Shown in pieces: positions 18,701 through 27,082 of a stretch of 40,252 nucleotides of DNA. Source of the DNA: RGIG9608 sp045612365 (GTDB taxonomy: Bacteria; Bacteroidota; Bacteroidia; Bacteroidales; Paludibacteraceae); NCBI GenBank assembly GCA_045612365.1, contig JAZKYY010000006.1, positions 1 to 40,252 on the forward strand, in the 5' to 3' direction. The notes beneath the pieces were generated by a model, which saw nothing but the letters and a program-made list of their open reading frames with translations, ran no database searches and was not told where the DNA came from. The position numbers were made by a program, and so were the translations under genes. Each line of letters begins with the position of its first letter. Position 1 is the first letter of the stretch.

Positions 18701-19896
18701 AAACCTCCTTCGGCCATCGAAACTGATACGGCAACATTTTGTGCTGTTCTAAAGTTTGCCACAAATTCAGTATCCTCTGTCAATGTTACAGTATAAGGAT
18801 TTTCGTCAGAAACTACATTTCCGTTAGCGCTCCAATTGTCAAAAACATAACCAGCATTTCTATTTGCTGTTAAAATAATTTCGCTATCTGTAGGGTCTTC
18901 GTCAGTAATCTCAACAGTTCCCGCTCCTAAAGGATTTACCGCTGTAGTAACTACAGGAAGCGAAGAAGTTATTTGCAATGTAATATCACAAATACAACCA
19001 GAATTTGTAGCAATGTCATTTCCACTTTGAGTTGAACCACAAGGATCTAAACTTTCCCAGTCGATTTTAAAACGCAAACGATACAATCCAGGAGCCAAAT
19101 CAGATGGCAATGTCCAAGATGGCATATTGTTTACTAGCACTCCACAGCCTCTTTCCGTGGCATTACCTTCACTATTAAATCCGTTATAATGGTTATAACT
19201 TACAAGTTCGCCACTATTTGTACCATTTTTGTTTACATCGGTATTGAACACTCCATCTTGATTATAGTCAATGTAAACATAACCATGCATCCAAGAGCCT
19301 GTCCAGTTAAGTTCTGAGAAAAACAATGTTGATCCTGCTGCTACTTGCAAAATAGACGAAGTTTTGTCTTTGTACACCGCATCACTATACGAAGTTTGAA
19401 CTCCCGATATTGCAAGCGAAGTTTCTCCATTGGTCAATGTAAACGAATTTAATCTTCTCGACTTTGAGTAAATCATATTTGCAGCAGTAGTACAATAGTT
19501 CAAACTTTTCATAAAGTTTGCTACAACTGAAGTTCTATCATTAATAGTGATTGTAGCAGGATTGCTTAGCGATTGTACATTGCCATTTACAGTCCAATTT
19601 ACAAATTTATAGTTTGCATTAGGCGTAGCAGCTATAGATACTGCTGTTCCCGGCTCAACTTCTTTCGACGTAGCATCTCCATCAATGGTTACCACTCCTC
19701 CTTCAGCAGGCGATGCCGATGCAGAAACTGAGCAAAGAGCCATTTTATCAAATTTCACACTATCAACTTCAGAAACTTTATAGGTGATTACTTCGTTTCC
19801 TTTATAAATTTTCATTACTCGCACATATTGCTGAGCAATAATTGCAGACGTCAGTGTAACGAGTACTGCAACAATGGTAATTAGTTTTGTTTTCAT
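15739..19896 (-). CDS. Large surface protein with GEVED-like domain, InlB-type repeats and two CotH domains
   Basis: 1385 residues with an N-terminal signal peptide. In order: an InlB-like divergent repeat (~55-130, ending NWTVNG...VVANF), a GEVED-like beta domain (~135-310, with HGYVYIDYNQDGVF and RLRFKIDWES), three more InlB-like repeats (~315-535), a first CotH-like kinase domain (~540-905; RGRGNSTWNMEKKPYRLKFD and GPLWDFDIAF), another repeat (~915-985), and a second CotH domain (~990-1385; RGRGNSTWNYPKKPYALKLD and GPVWDFDWGTF). CotH domains are atypical protein kinases known from spore coats and secreted proteins; the WDFD acidic pair of each copy is in place. No Por tail ends this protein, unlike its two neighbours. 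Likely exported; the target is unknown. Confidence 0.88.
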   Translation of the reverse strand: MKTKLITIVAVLVTLTSAIIAQQYVRVMKIYKGNEVITYKVSEVDSVKFDKMALCSVSASASPAEGGVVTIDGDATSKEVEPGTAVSIAATPNANYKFVNWTVNGNVQSLSNPATITINDRTSVVANFMKSLNYCTTAANMIYSKSRRLNSFTLTNGETSLAISGVQTSYSDAVYKDKTSSILQVAAGSTLFFSELNWTGSWMHGYVYIDYNQDGVFNTDVNKNGTNSGELVSYNHYNGFNSEGNATERGCGVLVNNMPSWTLPSDLAPGLYRLRFKIDWESLDPCGSTQSGNDIATNSGCICDITLQITSSLPVVTTAVNPLGAGTVEITDEDPTDSEIILTANRNAGYVFDNWSANGNVVSDENPYTVTLTEDTEFVANFRTAQNVAVSVSMAEGGLEATISANTIMEGETVTLEATPDDDHVFSHWSVGGVEVSRENPYEAVVLGPTEYVANFKIPVMHTVTLQAGKGGTVDIESIETMEGDYVTLEATPSAGYEFENWTIEGNIVSTENPFDYQVENSVTVVANFRDKYSQLTNVPTIYINTENGVAVTSKDDYVIAHVSVRGAENDADNISEVLTEIKGRGNSTWNMEKKPYRLKFDSKIKFLGNAAKEKNWVLLANYADKTLMRNALAFETAREMMNFGFTPSVTFVDVVLNGENLGSYMLTDQVEVKTKRVPVTEQEVTTSLSDPEITGGYLIEVDGFADSEISWFQTTKGMKVTIKYPKDDEINSDQSSYISNYTQQMENALFSANYTDAELGWRKYIDEASMVDWYIACELFGNSDAWWSTYMYKERDSVFKFGPLWDFDIAFNNDSRLGDATNKLMRTYAHDPKTWIAKWCSDAGFMSSVYARWAELRENGLAVFMNNYIDNTAEYLDESQKNNFQKWDILNKVVYNELAARGSYAAEVEFLRNYVNNRIAYLDNQFQLSTPLYSVVTSSSDKSMGTVSASATTVNANEVVTLTATPNDGYVFVNWTIGGAEVSTNNPYEVTVTSNIDIKANFAPITKSLPKVYINTPNSVSITSKEIWTEGSTMRILDEYGDEVYNDTMNIRGRGNSTWNYPKKPYALKLDSKASILGMPKHKRWVLLANWMDRTLMRNAVSFEIARQCMDWVSRGEFVEFYLNGVHQGNYFLCEQIKIDKNRVNITEFEDGNGTGEEGGFLLEFDTNYQAEINYFFSSVKNFPVTIKDPDEEIITSWSHPYYTYIKNFVGGVETSLRNGDFATAFDKIDIATYVDYWLIHELTTNEEPQHPKSCYMYKDAGGKIKAGPVWDFDWGTFNPNKNGLLISSYLWYGYLFNSPEFRAVAKARWAKLKPKLANMNSFIDETADKIRESEAVNHEMWPIDSRNSYPNGDELMEFDAAVNRMKQALQNRINQVDAAINNL

Positions 19897-19915
19897 TATT
19901 ATTTTGGTTTGTTTT

Positions 19916-20425
19916 TTATCGTTTAATAATCTTTTCTACCTTTATTTCATTTGCAGTTTGAGCCACCACAATATAGATTCCATTGTGCAAATCGGAAATG
20001 TTTAAGTTCAATGTGTTGCTATTGCACATTTGCATTTTTGCGCACACACCTTGCAAACTGTAAACTTGAACAATGTTAATCAAATCAGTACTTTCCACAA
20101 GCACATTGCCCGATTGAGGTACATAAACAATACTTGTTTCTGTAGGAAGAACATCGTCTTCTACTTTTGTGATAACGGTGTTTCCAAACGTAATTACCCT
20201 TACATCATCAATATCAAAATTGATGTCCGAGCCCTGTGTTTTCACCACCATTTCGTCGTCCGATGGAAATACTATTTTATAAATATCATCAATGATTATC
20301 TCTTGCGGAGTAGCCTCCCCATTGAGAAAAACACTCATACTATTTATCTCTTCTGCTGCGAGATAACTCAAAGGCAATAGCAAAGATACCAAAAGGATGC
20401 CTTTCAAACGGTTACATTTCTTCAT
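19916..20425 (-). CDS. Small secreted protein with Por-like C-terminal tail
   Basis: 169 residues from the ATG at 20425. That start is preferred over the upstream frame start at 20464 because MKKCNRLKGILLVSLLLPLSYLA is a clean signal peptide. The middle (IDDIYKIVFPSD, IDDVRVITFG) resembles the short N-terminal strands common on Bacteroidota surface proteins. The end (VQVYSLQGVCAKMQM... LHNGIYIVVAQT...VEKIIKR) fits a type IX (Por) sorting domain. It is close upstream of the CotH gene on the same strand, with a 19-base gap, so it is probably co-transcribed. It consists of little besides a signal and a tail and may be a cell-surface adaptor or the remnant of a larger protein. Confidence 0.72.
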   Translation of the reverse strand: MKKCNRLKGILLVSLLLPLSYLAAEEINSMSVFLNGEATPQEIIIDDIYKIVFPSDDEMVVKTQGSDINFDIDDVRVITFGNTVITKVEDDVLPTETSIVYVPQSGNVLVESTDLINIVQVYSLQGVCAKMQMCNSNTLNLNISDLHNGIYIVVAQTANEIKVEKIIKR

Positions 20426-20461
20426 AAACATTCTTAATTTGCAAATAAAAATAAAATCCTC

Positions 20462-20469
20462 CAAAGTTA
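20462..20469 (-). promoter_or_regulatory. Probable -7 promoter box for the Por-tail/CotH operon
   Basis: TAACTTTG on the - strand is a full match to TAnnTTTG, 36 bases before the chosen ATG at 20425. It supports that start, since the longer frame's start at 20464 would overlap this box. Confidence 0.5.
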
Positions 20470-20544
20470 CAAAAAGTTCTAAAACAGAGAAAAGTATATT
20501 TTAACTAAATTCGTTTTTCAAAGAGTTTTTCCCAATCTTTTCTT

Positions 20545-20552
20545 TATATTTG
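20545..20552 (+). promoter_or_regulatory. Probable -7 promoter box for the sialidase gene
   Basis: TATATTTG matches TAnnTTTG and lies 28 bases before the sialidase ATG in the divergent intergenic region. No clear -33 box. Confidence 0.5.
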
Positions 20553-20580
20553 CAGATTATTAATAATAACACAAGATTTT

Positions 20581-23500
20581 ATGATAAAACGCTTACTTTT
20601 TTTAATGATGTTGCTCGTTTCAGTAGCAACAGTGGCTCAAATAACAGAGCCAACAAGAACTGCTGTTTTCACTATGGGAGAAAACGGCTCTCAATACTAC
20701 AGAATTCCTGCTTTGGTGGAAACAGCAGACGGAACTTTGGTGGCTATTGCCGACCAACGTGGCTCGGCTTTGGGAGACTTGCCAAACATCATTAGCATTG
20801 TTTCCAAACGTAGTACCAATGGCGGTCAGACTTGGGAAGATATGGTTACTATTGCTCAAGGTAACTCTGCCACAGGAACAACTTATGGAGATGCTGCCGC
20901 AGTTTACGACGAACAAACAGGAAAAATCATCACCATTTTCGTGGGAAATGAAAACTATGGAAACAACTGCGTAGGTCTTTGGGCTTCAAACTCTTCTTAT
21001 CCATTGCGACTTTACCAATCAGAAAGTTCCAACGGTGGTCAAACTTGGACAACACCAAAAGACATCACTGAATCCATCTACAATGGGATCTATGGTTCCA
21101 AATCGTATTGGATTGGTATGTTTGCTGGCTCGGGAAGTGCTTTGCAACTCAAAAAAACAAACACAGGCCGATTGATGTTTGTGGTGGCTGCACGTAAAAA
21201 CTCAACTTGGGGTGGCGGAATGACCAACTATGCCATTTATTCTGACGACCACGGTGCAAGTTGGAATATATCTACTGCAGCTTGTACTTCGGGCGACGAG
21301 GCAAAAGTTGTGGAACTCGAAAATGGCGATTTGCTGATGAGTATTAAAAACCGTGCTGACGACTCTTCAAACGGTTCGGGTTATCGCTTGATGGCAAAAT
21401 CGACTAATGGTGGTGCTACATGGTCAACCGCTACAGTGAACAACAACCTTATGGATCCCGGATGTAATGGCGACATCACTTCCATCACATACAATGACAC
21501 ATATTACCTTATGCACTCTCTTCCTGGAAGTTCTACAACTCGCGAAAACGTAACAGTTTACCTAAGTGCAGATGGCGGCGAAACTTGGCCTATCAAACGT
21601 GTTATCTACGAAGGTTATTCTGCTTACTCATCACTAGAAGTACTTAATGATGGTACGGTGGGTATTCTTGTTGAAGAAGGAAAGTGGGATGGCAATATAG
21701 CTGGAGAAGATGGATTTAACATCGCCTACTACAACTTTAATATGGATTGGCTTACCGAAAGAGTAAAATATACAGCAAGTGTGTCGGCCAACCAAGGTGG
21801 CTCAGCAACTATCAACGGAGGAACAGCTAATGTTACGATCGAAGACGGACAAACAGTAACACTTGCAGCAACGCCTTCTACTGGTTATATTTTCAAAAAT
21901 TGGACTGTAAATGGCTCAATAGTTAGCACATCGAATCCTTATGTTGCAACAGTAACAGGAAACACTCAATATGTTGCCAACTTTCAAGATGAGAATGCTC
22001 TTGAATATTGTACTTGGAACGGAAATTCGTCGCATTCGAGCAGATACCTTTCATCATTTACCATTGCTGACAATAATGCAAATTCGGCACAAGTGCCATC
22101 AATACAAAGTTTAAGATCTGCAGTTTATGTAGACAAAACAGCAATTTCACTCACTACAACTGCGGGAGCGACACTCTCTTTCTCTTCTATGGCATGGAAT
22201 GGAGAATGGATGCACGGCTATGTTTATATTGATTATAACAACGACGGCGTTTTCAACCAAACTGCCAATGCAGCAGGAACATCTAATGGAGAATTGGTAA
22301 GTTACAACTTTTACTCTTCTTCTGGTTCAAGTTATAGCACAAATAGTAAAGGAACAACCGTTCAAAATAATTGTGGAGTAAACAGCAGCAATATGCCTTC
22401 GTGGACATTGCCTACTAACTTGGCAAACGGAACTTATCGCTTACGTTTCAAAATAGACTGGAACAATATCGATCCTTGCGGAAGCACGGATTCAGGTAAC
22501 GACATTGCTACAAACGGTGGATGTATTGTTGATATGACACTGATAATTGCTGATCCTCCTTCGGCTTCTGAACCAAGTGCAACTACTTTGGCTCTTATTG
22601 AAACTGCATACGAATTGTTAGAAGGCGTTGGAGTTGGATATCCTACCGATGCTCCTCGTCAAACATTGCGAACTGCAATTGCTACTGCTGAGGCTAATCC
22701 GAATGCTGCAGCTGCAGGTCCTTTACAAACAGCTATTGATAACTATTATGCTACAACCGATATCGTAATGCCAACAGATGGGGCAACCTACGTTTTTGTA
22801 GGAAAAGGTTATACTTCGGCATCTGATAGCTATTTGTACAACAACAGCGGTACGCTTTCCATTGCATCATACACCGAGGGAACTACCGTGTTGCCCGAAT
22901 CGGCAAGATTTGTTTGCGAAGTGGTTGACGGAGAATACAAATATATGTTCCGCACCATTGATGGAAATTACTATATGGCTTTCCCATCGCCAGGAAAAAG
23001 TTGGCTTTACAACAAAAGCACGACTGGTCTTGAAGCAACAGCTAGTAACCTAACAAAATTTGATGTTAGAAAAATAGTAAGAACAACACGTGTTCAGAAA
23101 GACACAAAAGACATGTTTGGTCAAGTTTATTTCTTCGGTTTTAGAGGAAATGATGGTAGCACCACCGGCAATGCTATGTATGGCTCAATGATTGTCAAAA
23201 ATGGTGCTTGGGATGGTGCAGGCGAACCTTACTGCGATGCTAATCCTCAATCTTCTGCATTTATGATTGTAGAAGTTGCACCTTCACCTTCAGAAACAGA
23301 ACCAAGTGCAACAACATTGGCACTTATCGAAACGGCTAAAAGCATATTAGATGAAGTAGGTGTTGGCTTCCCTACCGACGCTCCTCGCCAAACATTAAGA
23401 GCGGCGATTGAAGTGGCTGAAGCAAATCCTAACGCATCAGCTGCAGCACCTTTGCAAACAGCCATTACCGCATATTACAATACTGAAGATATTGTAAAAC

Positions 23501-24234
23501 CAACTGCAGGATGCTCGTATGCAATGGTAATGGCACTAACCCCTACATCGCTTTATTACATCTATAACAACAACGGAACACTTGCTTTGGCGCCTTATAC
23601 TTTGGGCAACGACTTCCCTGAAAATTCGCTATTCACCTATCGAATCAGTGGCGATAAAGCTTTGCTTCAAAGCGTAACAGACAGCAAATACATGGCTATT
23701 CCTCAACCTAATGTTTCGTGGTTACAGAACAATAGTACGTCAGGTATTGAGTCTACAGTAACTATTGTTTCGCAATTTGAAGTAAACAAATTGGTATCAG
23801 GAGTAAATGCTAATGTTACTGCCACTCCAGAACAATTGTTTGGTATGGTTTACCTCAGCGGGTCGCGCGGATACAGAACTGATAATAGCAACTCTGAACC
23901 AGGTGTTATTATTATGAACTCCGCTGCAGGTTTCGATAAATCCAACAATCCTTATTGCAATGGAGCATACTCTTCTGCAATTAGAATGGTAGAAATTATA
24001 GATGCTACGGTTGATGTTGAGAAACCAATTGTTTGTACTAAACCTACTTTAAGCATTTTTGGCACTGAAGGTTCTATCCGCATAAACAACTATAGCGGAA
24101 GTGTAAAAGTGGTTAACATCTTGGGACAAATTGTAAAAGAAATGAATGTTTCCGACAATGCTCAAATAAAAGTATCAAAGGGCATCTATTTTGTTGTAAC
24201 CAACGAAAAAGCAACAAAAGTGGTGGTAAAATAA
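20581..24234 (+). CDS. nanH: Multidomain exo-sialidase with type IX secretion tail
   Basis: 1217 residues. After a signal peptide (MIKRLLFLMMLLVSVATVAQ) the GH33 sialidase domain spans ~25-400: the YYRIPAL arginine motif at 39-45 and at least five Asp boxes (STNGGQTW, SSNGGQTW, SDDHGASW, STNGGATW, SADGGETW). It cleaves terminal sialic acids from glycoconjugates. Then come an InlB-type repeat (~400-475), a GEVED-like domain (~480-660), two copies of a helical FIVAR-like segment plus beta domain (~670-900 and ~905-1140; PTDAPRQTLR in both), and a Por sorting tail (VKVVNILGQIVKEM...GIYFVV...KVVVK). It should be anchored on the cell surface. It is divergent from the CotH operon, whose large protein shares the repeat and GEVED-like parts. 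The helical domains may bind carbohydrate or extend the enzyme from the surface. Confidence 0.93.
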   Translation: MIKRLLFLMMLLVSVATVAQITEPTRTAVFTMGENGSQYYRIPALVETADGTLVAIADQRGSALGDLPNIISIVSKRSTNGGQTWEDMVTIAQGNSATGTTYGDAAAVYDEQTGKIITIFVGNENYGNNCVGLWASNSSYPLRLYQSESSNGGQTWTTPKDITESIYNGIYGSKSYWIGMFAGSGSALQLKKTNTGRLMFVVAARKNSTWGGGMTNYAIYSDDHGASWNISTAACTSGDEAKVVELENGDLLMSIKNRADDSSNGSGYRLMAKSTNGGATWSTATVNNNLMDPGCNGDITSITYNDTYYLMHSLPGSSTTRENVTVYLSADGGETWPIKRVIYEGYSAYSSLEVLNDGTVGILVEEGKWDGNIAGEDGFNIAYYNFNMDWLTERVKYTASVSANQGGSATINGGTANVTIEDGQTVTLAATPSTGYIFKNWTVNGSIVSTSNPYVATVTGNTQYVANFQDENALEYCTWNGNSSHSSRYLSSFTIADNNANSAQVPSIQSLRSAVYVDKTAISLTTTAGATLSFSSMAWNGEWMHGYVYIDYNNDGVFNQTANAAGTSNGELVSYNFYSSSGSSYSTNSKGTTVQNNCGVNSSNMPSWTLPTNLANGTYRLRFKIDWNNIDPCGSTDSGNDIATNGGCIVDMTLIIADPPSASEPSATTLALIETAYELLEGVGVGYPTDAPRQTLRTAIATAEANPNAAAAGPLQTAIDNYYATTDIVMPTDGATYVFVGKGYTSASDSYLYNNSGTLSIASYTEGTTVLPESARFVCEVVDGEYKYMFRTIDGNYYMAFPSPGKSWLYNKSTTGLEATASNLTKFDVRKIVRTTRVQKDTKDMFGQVYFFGFRGNDGSTTGNAMYGSMIVKNGAWDGAGEPYCDANPQSSAFMIVEVAPSPSETEPSATTLALIETAKSILDEVGVGFPTDAPRQTLRAAIEVAEANPNASAAAPLQTAITAYYNTEDIVKPTAGCSYAMVMALTPTSLYYIYNNNGTLALAPYTLGNDFPENSLFTYRISGDKALLQSVTDSKYMAIPQPNVSWLQNNSTSGIESTVTIVSQFEVNKLVSGVNANVTATPEQLFGMVYLSGSRGYRTDNSNSEPGVIIMNSAAGFDKSNNPYCNGAYSSAIRMVEIIDATVDVEKPIVCTKPTLSIFGTEGSIRINNYSGSVKVVNILGQIVKEMNVSDNAQIKVSKGIYFVVTNEKATKVVVK

Positions 24235-24259
24235 AACCCTTGATTATAACTAAAAGAGA

Positions 24260-24290
24260 AAGCGAGGCCTTAATGGCTTCGCTTTTTTTA
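24260..24290 (+). terminator. Rho-independent terminator of the sialidase gene
   Basis: AAGCGAGGCC (24260-24269) and GGCTTCGCTT (24275-24284) form a 10-bp stem with one G-U pair and a 5-base loop. A T run to 24289 follows, 25 bases after the sialidase stop. Confidence 0.9.
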
Positions 24291-24340
24291 TAGATATGAA
24301 AAATCATATCTTTGGAAGAAACATAATCTTAATTTTTTGA

Positions 24341-24525
24341 CCGTTTCAAGCCGAATTGCAAGTATTAGAAAAATTTAATGCAACAGATTCTTTATATAGA
24401 GTTAATCTAAAAAAACTGATGAATTAAAGCAAGTTCTTAAATATTTAAAGGAGAAAAAGAGGAGTAATGATTGCAAAGTATCTTTATCCACTTCTCATTT
24501 TGCAGCAATTGTATTTTACATTTGA
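24341..24525 (+). pseudogene. Possible degenerate gene fragment
   Basis: The gap between the sialidase terminator and the Fur promoter holds protein-like sequence without a start. PFQAELQVLEKFNATDSLY and RVNLKK are in one frame; TDELKQVLKYLKEKKRSND then continues in another to a stop at 24525. The two parts would join with a single frameshift near 24410. No family is recognised and no start codon or promoter is seen, so this is either a decayed gene or chance reading in A+T-rich DNA. Confidence 0.3.
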
Positions 24526-24547
24526 AAAAGGACTGACCATTATAAAT

Positions 24548-24578
24548 TTTGAAATATCGAGCAAAAAAATTAACTTTG
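24548..24578 (+). promoter_or_regulatory. Promoter of the Fur-family gene
   Basis: TTTG at 24548-24551, 19 bases, then TAACTTTG at 24571-24578 match the Bacteroidota -33/-7 arrangement very well. The gene starts 22 bases later. An 8-bp inverted repeat overlaps the -7 box (see separate entry). Confidence 0.7.
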
Positions 24579-24589
24579 CTCGGTTTTTT
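24558..24589 (+). promoter_or_regulatory. Inverted repeat over the Fur-family promoter (operator or attenuator)
   Basis: CGAGCAAA (24558-24565) and TTTGCTCG (24575-24582) are a perfect 8-bp inverted repeat with a 9-base spacer covering the -7 box; GTTTTTTG follows. It could be an operator for autoregulation, or a leftover terminator hairpin. Confidence 0.45.
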
Positions 24590-24600
24590 GTGTGTGAATT

Positions 24601-25056
24601 ATGGTGAATTCGTTTGAAGCAGCAAAAGAAAAACTGACGGCTTATTTGACAGAAACCAAGAAAAGCAAAACTATCGCTCGTTACAATGTTTTACAGGCGG
24701 TATACGAACAAGAATCTTGTTTCACTGCTGAGCAGTTATACCAACAAATGAACGGAAAAGAGCGAGTATGTTACGCAACTATTTACAACACGTTATTGAT
24801 TCTTCTAGAATGCAATTTGATTGTAAAGTATCGGTTGGATAATGACATGTCTCAATACTACAAAGTAGCTTCAGCAACAGATTATCACCATTTTTTGGTT
24901 TGTTCCGAATGTGGAGCAATGCGCAAGTTTACTGATGTAAGATTGCAAAACACCATACGAGGAAAAATATTCAAAGGTTTCAAGGCGCAAAAACATACGC
25001 TTGCAATTTATGGGTTGTGCACCGCTTGCTCGCGAAAAAAGAAAAACAAGAAATAA
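24601..25056 (+). CDS. Fur-family metal- or peroxide-responsive regulator
   Basis: 151 residues. An N-terminal winged helix (~20-90, with the family-typical AEQLYQQM...YATIYNTLLILLE) is followed by a dimerisation domain with two CxxC pairs (CSECG near 101-105 and CTAC near 144-147) that bind structural zinc. Fur/PerR/Zur proteins repress iron, zinc or peroxide-response genes with metal as corepressor; which metal is not clear. The C-terminus is unusually basic (SRKKKNKK). purA starts 22 bases downstream, so they are likely co-transcribed. It has its own strong promoter with an inverted repeat that may be its own binding site. Confidence 0.9.
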   Translation: MVNSFEAAKEKLTAYLTETKKSKTIARYNVLQAVYEQESCFTAEQLYQQMNGKERVCYATIYNTLLILLECNLIVKYRLDNDMSQYYKVASATDYHHFLVCSECGAMRKFTDVRLQNTIRGKIFKGFKAQKHTLAIYGLCTACSRKKKNKK

Positions 25057-25078
25057 AAAACATATAAAATATTAAGAA

Positions 25079-26350
25079 ATGACACAAAAAGTAGATGTTC
25101 TTTTAGGTTTGCAATGGGGCGATGAAGGTAAAGGAAAAATTGTAGATGTACTCACGCCACGTTATGATGTTGTTGCTCGTTTCCAAGGTGGACCAAATGC
25201 AGGTCATACGTTGGAATTCAATGGAGAAAAATATGTGTTGCGTTCTATTCCTTCTGGAATTTTTCAAGGAGACAAAATTAATATCATTGGCAACGGAGTA
25301 GTTCTTGACCCTGCGTTGTTCCGTGCCGAAGCAGAAGCGTTGGCAAAGTCGGGGCACGACATCACCAAGCGACTTTATATTTCTAAAAAGGCTCACCTTA
25401 TTTTGCCTACACATCGTTTACTTGATGCTGCCTATGAAGCTGCAAAAGGCGATTCAAAAGTAGGAACAACAGGTAAAGGTATTGGTCCTACATATACCGA
25501 TAAAATCAGCAGAAATGGTTTGCGTGTAGGTGATATTTTAGAAAATTTTGAAGAAAAATATCAAAAAGCAGTTGCTCGTCATCGTCAAATTTTGGATTCA
25601 ATGAATTTTGAATACAATCTACAAGAGACAGAAGCTGAATGGATGGAAGGAATAGAGTTTCTCAAAAACTTCCGCATGATTGACAGCGAACATTTGATAA
25701 ATGGACTTTTAAAAGAAGAAAAATCAGTGCTTGCAGAAGGCGCTCAAGGCACAATGCTTGACATTGATTTTGGTTCTTACCCATTTGTAACATCGTCAAA
25801 TACTGTTTGTGCTGGAACTTGTACAGGTTTAGGCGTTGCTCCAAATAGAATTGGCGAAGTATTTGGCATTTTCAAAGCTTATTGTACTCGTGTAGGAAGC
25901 GGACCTTTCCCAACAGAACTCTTTGATGCTGTAGGCGAAAAAATTTGCGATTTAGGGCATGAATTTGGTTCTGTAACGGGTCGTCGTCGCCGTTGTGGTT
26001 GGATCGATTTAGTAGCATTGAAATATGCCATTATGATAAATGGAGTTACTCAACTCATAATGATGAAAAGCGATGTTTTAGATACTTTTGACACCATTAA
26101 AGCCTGCGTGGCCTATCGCATCGATGGCAAGGAAGTAACCGAATTCCCTTTTGAAGCTACTGATAAAATAGAACCTATCTACGCAGAACTTGATGGTTGG
26201 AAAATGGATATGACAAAAGTGCAATCCGCAGACGAATTCCCCGAAGAATTTAATGCATATCTTTCATTTTTGGAAAACGAACTGGAAGTTCCTATCACCA
26301 TTGTTTCTGTTGGACCTGATAGAGAGCAAACTATTTTGCTTCAAAAGTAA
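25079..26350 (+). CDS. purA: Adenylosuccinate synthetase
   Basis: 423 residues, normal family length. It catalyses GTP-dependent condensation of IMP with aspartate to adenylosuccinate, the first committed step to AMP, in the cytoplasm. The N-terminus carries the P-loop QWGDEGKGK (12-20) with the catalytic Asp, then GGPNAGHT (~37-44), VGTTGKGIGPTY (~131), and ITSSNT-type sequence (VTSSNTVCAG) near 240; the GTP-binding SVTGRRRRCGW region follows. It lies between a Fur-type regulator and a zinc peptidase with short gaps. Confidence 0.98.
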   Translation: MTQKVDVLLGLQWGDEGKGKIVDVLTPRYDVVARFQGGPNAGHTLEFNGEKYVLRSIPSGIFQGDKINIIGNGVVLDPALFRAEAEALAKSGHDITKRLYISKKAHLILPTHRLLDAAYEAAKGDSKVGTTGKGIGPTYTDKISRNGLRVGDILENFEEKYQKAVARHRQILDSMNFEYNLQETEAEWMEGIEFLKNFRMIDSEHLINGLLKEEKSVLAEGAQGTMLDIDFGSYPFVTSSNTVCAGTCTGLGVAPNRIGEVFGIFKAYCTRVGSGPFPTELFDAVGEKICDLGHEFGSVTGRRRRCGWIDLVALKYAIMINGVTQLIMMKSDVLDTFDTIKACVAYRIDGKEVTEFPFEATDKIEPIYAELDGWKMDMTKVQSADEFPEEFNAYLSFLENELEVPITIVSVGPDREQTILLQK

Positions 26351-26380
26351 TTTTTAGAAACAAACCAAAAAGTAAAGAAT

Positions 26381-27061
26381 ATGACAACGTATTGGATTTT
26401 ATTCTTAGGAATAGCTGTTTTGAGTTTTTTGGTGGAAGCCAACTTAAAAAGCAAGTTTAAGAAATTCTCTAAGATTTCTCTTCCTAACGGGATGACTGGT
26501 GCTGACATTGCTCGAAAAATGTTAGCAGAAAATGGTATAACCGATGTAAAAGTAGTATCTACATCTGGAATGCTCACCGACCACTATAATCCTACAAACA
26601 AAACGGTGAATTTGAGTGAGGGAGTATATAATAGTACTAGTATTATGGCGGCAGCAGTGGCTGCTCACGAGTGTGGCCATGCCGTTCAGCACGACAGAGC
26701 TTATGCTCCAGTAAAGTTGCGTTCCGCTTTGGTTCCGGTTGTATCCTTTTCTTCAAGATGTGTGATGTGGGTATTGCTTGGGGGTATGCTTATGATAGAA
26801 ACTTTCCCTCAATTACTTTTAGTGGGAATTATTTTATTTGCTACTACTACATTGTTTAGTTTTGTTACTCTTCCTGTAGAAATCGATGCTAGCCGTCGTG
26901 CCTTAGCATGGCTAGAAGACACAGGAATGGTAAGAGGCGAGTTGCATGATAATGCTGCAAGTGCATTGCGTTCTGCGGCATACACTTATGTTGTTGCAGC
27001 ATTGAGTTCATTGGCAACTTTGCTTTATTACATCATGATATTCTTAGGTCGTAGAGATTAA
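26381..27061 (+). CDS. YugP-like membrane zinc metallopeptidase
   Basis: 226 residues. It starts with a membrane helix (TYWILFLGIAVLSFLVE), then carries the HECGH zinc motif at residues 96-100 within AAHECGHAVQHD, and two or three more helices near 125-165 and at the C-terminus (YTYVVAALSSLATLLYYIMIFLG). This is the neutral zinc metallopeptidase (YugP/DUF-type) family; the fold is membrane-bound with a cytoplasmic or periplasmic active site, and the substrates are not known. Third-ligand Glu/Asp candidates lie in VEIDASRRA near 172. It is 30 bases after purA and 21 before folA. Confidence 0.88.
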   Translation: MTTYWILFLGIAVLSFLVEANLKSKFKKFSKISLPNGMTGADIARKMLAENGITDVKVVSTSGMLTDHYNPTNKTVNLSEGVYNSTSIMAAAVAAHECGHAVQHDRAYAPVKLRSALVPVVSFSSRCVMWVLLGGMLMIETFPQLLLVGIILFATTTLFSFVTLPVEIDASRRALAWLEDTGMVRGELHDNAASALRSAAYTYVVAALSSLATLLYYIMIFLGRRD

Positions 27062-27082
27062 TAAAAAAAGAAAGCAAAGAGT

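Noticed and set aside
15739..24234. Internal repeats as DNA repeats or a CRISPR-like array
   Set aside because: The similarity is at protein level (InlB-type, Asp-box and FIVAR-like modules) with no regular short identical DNA units.
24293..24310. GATATGA-AAAA-TCATATC inverted repeat as an operator
   Set aside because: It follows the sialidase terminator, has no gene start close by and is A+T-rich, so chance is likely.
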